A stretch of 64,000 nucleotides of DNA from Panorpa germanica (taxonomy: Eukaryota; Arthropoda; Insecta; Mecoptera; Panorpidae), in contig OY783214.1 in NCBI GenBank assembly GCA_963678705.1, positions 1,116,001 to 1,180,000 on the forward strand, read 5' to 3'. The notes beneath the pieces are model-generated. The model made no database searches. It was not told where the DNA came from and saw only the letters and a program-made list of their open reading frames with translations. How positions within the stretch are numbered: the first letter of the stretch is position 1; every line of letters begins with the position of its first letter. Of this stretch, positions 58,964 to 64,000 are shown piece by piece. A program made the position numbers and the translations under genes.

Positions 58964-59750
58964 AGAGTTTACCCCCGTCGCAAGCGACGACTGTTTTTTG
59001 TATATGAATTGTGTTTCATTTTCAATTTTAATTTCATATTTAAATTAAAATATTAAACTCGTTCCATATTCATTTTACATATAACAACAAATAATTTTAC
59101 ATATAAACTGACTAAAAAATTATTTTTTTTCAATTTCTTCATTATTTTTTCAAAATTTGGGGTTTTTTTTTAGATCTCTAAATTAGGTACCAAAGTTAGC
59201 CCATATATAAAATTTTAATTTTCTAGTTCTATTTTTACCCTCGGCAAAAACCGCCCCCGTGCCTCTAAATAATATTTTTAAATTTTGATTTTTTTTCTTA
59301 ATAACATATTTCATTATTATGTAATCCAAAATTTAAATTTTCTCCAAAGTTTCCTACCGCACTCTCTAATTTTCGCAATGCCACCTTATCCAATTTTTCA
59401 ATTTCTAATTTTCAAATTTTTGCAAATTGAACACCGTAATACACATACCAAATTTCAACTTTCTATCTTTTATGAATTAATAATTATAGAGCGAAAAGTA
59501 AATTTTTTTTTTAGTTTTTCCCAAATTATGGGTTTCTAGGAAATTCAGGGGAAAACTCGAGGACGTCAAAAGTTTAAGAATTTTTTTCTCTACGAAATGA
59601 ATAATTTTTATAAAGATGCATAAAGTTGTTTTAGAGCCATCATACGAATCGATGAACATATAAGAATATAAGAAAACAAACATAGAGTTGGAAAATATAT
59701 GATAAACAAATAAACATATAAACTTTCACTTGGAACATTATAATATAGGA
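58964..59750 (-). mobile_element. Family-2 non-autonomous Helitron, complete ends
   Basis: The 3' CTAG is at 58964-58967 with hairpin cgtcgc-aa-gcgacg (58978-58991). The 5' terminus at 59750 is, on minus, TCCTATATTATAATGTTCCA. Length about 787 bp. The interior lacks coding sequence. Open frames at 59285-59539 and 59477-59683 are incidental. Confidence 0.78.
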
Positions 59751-60264
59751 TAGACATTATGACACACTAACAGAAAATAGCAATCCCTATAACAACTAAT
59801 AAAAACTAAAAAACATATTTTCAACTAAATATTTAAACAAATATTCAGAATCTTATACAAATAAGTCACGAAAAATTTTATTCTTAAGTTTCAGATCTTT
59901 TTTCCCAGAAGACCAGCTACAACGAATGTCCGAGAAGTTAAGAAAAGATTAGCTGAAACAAGAAGAAAGAAAATTTCTTCCGCGTCGCGCTCCTGACTTA
60001 ACGCACACAATAAAGTATATGCTTAGAAAAATAAAAAAGACTGTTCTGAACAAAAATAGAAAGAAATTTCTGAAATAACTTTAAAAACATTTACTAATAC
60101 CATCCTGCCATCTTAGGTATCTTTATACCAAAAATAAAAATAACAGTAATAAATTCTAAAAGTTGACAATAGTCAACATCAAATCTATCGGAAATAGCCT
60201 AACGGCAATACCCAATACTACCATTGTCCAGTCCATTCTAGGTTCAATTGGATTGTTAACTTAC
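59751..60264. other. Intron or flank downstream of ABCA exons
   Basis: No further ABCA exon could be recognised, although the donor at the end of exon C implies at least one more to the left. Confidence 0.4.
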
Positions 60265-61019
60265 CTACCAGTAGTCAGGATGATACTTTGACCTGATTTT
60301 TTTATGCTTTCAATTAATAGATAAACTGATTCCCTGTCATTTTCTTCCACTAAAGTTATTGGATCATCTAGAAGAATAAGAGTGGGACATTTTATGAAGG
60401 CGACAGCAAGATTCAATTTTCGTAGGTCACTTGTTAACATATTCTGAATTAATTCATGTTGTACGTTCCGTAAACCTATATAAAAATTAAAAAGTATTTT
60501 AACTCACAAACTCTGACGGTTTAAAGACATAGCTGTCTAGAAATTTTAAACAAGAGTTTATAATCTGATACTAACTAAAATAGGTAAACCAGAATTCTAT
60601 TTCTTTCGTTAAAGTTTCTCCACTGTAACCACGTAATTTGGCAAAATACAACAGACTTTCGTATGCTGTCATATTATCACTAAGTGCTGAGTTATAAGGG
60701 CAATATCCAATATTTGACATGTGGAATGATCGGTTCTTGTCGATAGCTTGCTTGTACATGTACATATTTCCTTGACTTGGAGGAACAAGTCCAGCTAGTA
60801 TCCGTAGAATCAATGACTTCCCAGAATTCGTTGCACCACAGATAACGATAGATTCTCCAGACTGTAAATTTAGTGGTTATAAATTGCAACTACATGTATA
60901 TTGAAATAAAACTAAACATACCGTTACTGTTAAGTCGATGCATTGAAGAATGACGTTTGAGTCAAAGATCTTCGTCATGTTGTACACGAAATAGTTGAAT
61001 TTAGTCACTCTTGATGATG
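60265..61019 (-). CDS. ABCA-like transporter, three exons of a nucleotide-binding domain
   Basis: Minus strand. Exon A is 61019-60922 (acceptor TGTTTCAG, donor GTATGT). Exon B is 60861-60576 (acceptor ATTTACAG, donor GTTAGT). Exon C is 60475 to about 60265 (acceptor TATATAG, donor GTAAGT). Phases agree. Exon A reads the start of an ABCA-type domain (SNVILQCIDLTVT). Exon B has Walker A (GATNSGKSLILRILAG) and the ABCA-like IGYCPYNSALSDNMTAYESL, where the Q-loop glutamine is tyrosine. Exon C has LTSDLRKLNLAVAF in place of the LSGG signature, Walker B TLILLDDP (Asp for the catalytic Glu), and ILTTG without the switch histidine. It resembles a degenerate, possibly non-hydrolysing domain of a membrane lipid-type ABC transporter, or a decaying paralogue. 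Transmembrane exons are not in the window. Confidence 0.8.
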
Positions 61020-61791
61020 CTGAAACAATTTATTGAGATATTTTTTGTTTGTAATCTTAATAATAGTATGTCGCACATTACTTTACAATAAAATACGAAT
61101 CTACACGATGAAAAATTTTAGGCCTATCGTAATCCTATAGTAAAGGGATCTTTACTCATTTTTTCATCCTAAATACAGTAAAGTAAACCTCATCTCATCC
61201 TAAAGATTATTATATGACCCTTCCCTGGTCCTAAACTCTGTCAACCTTTTTTAAACGTAATATGGTCTAAAGCAAAGTTTTAATACCTGCTATAAGTGTA
61301 CGAAATGGATTCTATTGTTAAGGGATGAATATGAAATATTGAGATAGAGAGAGAGATAGATAGATGCAATAATGAGTTGGATAGAGATATATAGTGGGTA
61401 TTTATATTTCGAATAAATTTTAGATTTTTAGAATAAAGATATATCTTTGAGTACTAAATAATAAGTAAAAGAGTTGTTTTACTTTACCTAAACTAACTAA
61501 TATTTGTAATTATAAAGATTATAAAACAAACAAGGAATCGAAAGTACTTGCAAAAATTGTAAAAATCGATGGTAAGTATGTATCGTATTTTATTAAATAT
61601 TTCTATCTTTTCATATCATGAATATTTTTTTTAATCATGATTAAATTTATAATAAAAAAAATAAATTTATAATAAATTTAAATATAAAAATGTATACATT
61701 AAGAATTAAATAATTATAAAGAATTACTATAATCGATTTATTATTATAATTAATTTATAACAGTAATTGTGATATGTAATAACATACTGTG

Positions 61792-61848
<57 letters not shown>

Positions 61849-63685
61849 TATATTTACATATATAAATATATGTTAAGTACACAATCCTAAAAAATTAAAA
61901 TTAAAATAGACCTATTTAAAATAATAAAGTATAGTTTTACTCTCTCAATTCAATATAATTTTACTGTTTCAAAATTAGCTCTCACACATAAAATATGATT
62001 CATTTTCTATATCATGTGTTCTAAATTTTTGCGTAAATAAATAATTCTATTTATTTTACCAATTCGATTTTGTTGTTGTTTGTTGCTGTTTGTTGTTGTT
62101 TGTCGTTGTTTGTCGATTTTGATGTTGGATGTTGTATATTGAATATTTATTATATTATTAAAGGGTTTTGTTAGATATTGAGAATTAAAAAACAAAGAAA
62201 AAATTATAAGAAATGACAAAAGAAACATATTGAATTTGTGATATGAGTTTTAGAAGTCTGATATTAGAGACTTATCATCATGTTTTGATTGTATCAACCG
62301 GCGTTGTCCGTATGTGTTATATTTAGTTAATAAGTGTGTAATGTGAGTCTGTCGTAAAAATTACCGTTATCTACAAATTACCCATAAAGAGGCGTAATGA
62401 AATAATTTTAACTTCAATAAAAATAACATATGCTGCTAATGTCTAAGCAAAATATTCGTTAAAAGATATAATTAATATTAAGTAATTCCAAAGTGGTATT
62501 ATTATTTAAACATTATAAAAATACAATTTCCGTACAAGCTAATTTCGTAAGCATCACGTAACCATTCAAAGTCGTAACAATCTGCATGTTAATAATATAA
62601 TAAATATAAAATATGACAAATAACTTAATACTTAATTCAAATAGTTAATATCCCAGTAAACAATTTGGTGAAGTGCCCTATTTGGTGAAGTTCGAGTCAC
62701 TCGTACAATTCTATTCTAACGCTTTACAAGTTCTCTACCTGTCACAGATTTTGTGTTAGTTTTTCATAATAATATTCTCTCTTTTTCCAACATCATTCAT
62801 TAAGTATTTCTGTTTCTTTCCCACATGGATTTATTTTTTTTAAATTCACATTCATTTCATTTATTCCAAAGTGAGAAAAAAACGAGATGCGTTAGACAAG
62901 AAAAATATATTTTTTACCGTTACACTTGTATACTTGTATAATATTTCGTTCTGTACAGATGCTATCTCCCTCAGATTTCAGAAGATGACATCTATTTATT
63001 TCTTCATTTAAATATTTATATTTTGCAGACTTTAAAAAGTAAAATTCCATTAAGTTTTATACCCCTGCCATCCTTGCTAGTGTAAAGTTTATGACTTATA
63101 CGATGCTAAGACAGAGGTTTTAAACCTAACGCAGACCTGCCGATCGTGGATTTTTGAATCACCAAAACAATGTAAAAAACTAATATAACGAGTATTGTTG
63201 AAGATAATTAATATTCATTAAAAAAATCACGATAATACTAAAGATTACATCTATTTATTTCTTCATTTAAATATTTATATTTTGCAGACTCTAAAATGTA
63301 GAATTCAATTAAGTTTTATACCCCTGCTAGTTTCAAGTTTATAACTCCGGTCATAAATCATAAACCTACTCCGCTTTTAATTCAGCAGTGAACCGTCGTT
63401 GCAATGTCTGTAGCTCATAAAAAGGGCCTTTCCTATGAACGACTAAATAGAAAACGAACACGTTCCAGACAAAAAATTCATGATATGTAATAGAAATTAA
63501 GTAGAATTTACTCCAAAATGTTTACTGGGATAACAAAACCGCTGCCAAATTGTTTCTAGTAAAAATCATTATGATATTCCAAATATTGTTATCGCCCAAA
63601 TGATTTAAGGCAATACACTTCGCTATAATAAATAATAGTTTACGTTTGAGAATTAGAACTATTCTATTAGCAAACTTATAAATAA
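61020..63685. other. AT-rich intron or intergenic DNA
   Basis: No exon recognised. It includes a (tagaga)/(ga)-rich run near 61343-61395, a TA microsatellite at about 61795-61845, and a gttgttgtttgt run near 62080-62120. A direct duplication (62990-63066 and 63247-63325) shares the block acatctatttatttcttcat and the ttttatacccctgc end. Confidence 0.55.
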
Positions 63686-64000
63686 ATTTAGTTAGTAGAA
63701 CTCATTGTAATCATAGAACTTAGTATCTAACATTATTACCTCGTTTAGACCTATCGTTGCAATACAATAATTGTATTTAGTAGAAACTAACTTTGTCGTA
63801 GAAACTAGTATGTAGAATTATTATCTATTTTAAACCGATCAGCGCAATACAATATAATAGTTAGTAGAATTCATCGTTGTCGTAGAAACTAGTATGTTAT
63901 AGCATTATTACCTAGTTCAAACCTATCGTCGCAATGAAATCAATTTAGTTAGTAGAATCCATCGTTGTCGTAAAACCTAGTATATAGCATTATTATCTAA
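63686..64000. repeat. Tandem repeat of about 80-90 bp, cut by window end
   Basis: Three and a half diverged units, starting near 63690, 63778, 63861 and 63948. Each contains a gttagtagaattcatcgttg type start, a cgtagaaactagtatgta block, attattacctagttt and ctatcgtcgcaata. The array continues beyond the window. Confidence 0.85.

Noticed and set aside
61020..63685. Search for upstream ABCA transmembrane exons
   Set aside because: No hydrophobic exon with splice sites could be supported; only AT-rich sequence and microsatellites.

Overview
This is an AT-rich eukaryotic window, almost certainly from an insect. The evidence is BEL/Pao, Gypsy, Jockey-type and R1-type retroelements, a mariner terminus, PIF/Harbinger MITEs, intron-bearing Helitrons, and short GT-AG introns in the few host-like genes. 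The species cannot be fixed from the sequence. There are no bacterial operons, CRISPR arrays, rRNA or tRNA genes that I can support. Most of the window is a nest of transposable elements and tandem repeats. Host coding sequence is limited to three exons of an ABCA-like transporter (60.3-61.0 kb, minus) and one unidentified last exon (32.9-33.3 kb, minus).

Layout. 0-6 kb: one Helitron running off the left edge (minus) and one near-full-length but broken Helitron (1518-5840, plus), both lying in older debris of a second Helitron family. 8.3-9.2 kb: 5'-truncated non-LTR retrotransposon (RNase H plus C-terminal zinc motif). 9.7-10.4 kb: complete Harbinger-type MITE. 10.95-15.89 kb: a foldback-like element whose long inverted arms contain 180-bp tandem repeats. 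Its centre holds a spliced gene with SGNH-hydrolase motifs, and a family-2 Helitron sits in one of its introns. 15.9-27.1 kb: two blocks of a 261-274-bp satellite. The first block is split by a 4.25-kb element with CCCATACAGGA terminal inverted repeats (17226-21473) that carries a spliced DUF4806-like gene, a truncated MITE, a BEL/Pao LTR fragment and a solo LTR.

27.1-30.8 kb: 3' half of a BEL/Pao element with only one frameshift. 30.8-32.7 kb: deleted Helitron. 33.5-34.7 kb: Gypsy pol fragment ending in a TA microsatellite. 34.8-40.8 kb: small remnants (second non-LTR copy, poly(T)-headed retroposon, second solo LTR, mariner end, family-2 Helitron). 40.8-45.6 kb: two nearly identical deleted Helitrons head-to-head, forming a palindrome with about 2.3-kb arms. 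45.7-53.9 kb: family-2 modules surrounding an R1-like element. 54.1-58.3 kb: two decayed Jockey-type elements. 58.3-59.8 kb: more family-2 Helitron. 60-64 kb: ABCA exons and AT-rich DNA ending in an 80-90-bp tandem repeat.

The two most interesting items are cargo-like genes inside DNA transposon-like structures: the SGNH-hydrolase gene in the foldback element and the DUF4806-like gene in the CCCATACAGGA element. I see no transposase in either, so mobility would have to come from elsewhere. All family calls rest on reading motifs by eye; no searches were run.
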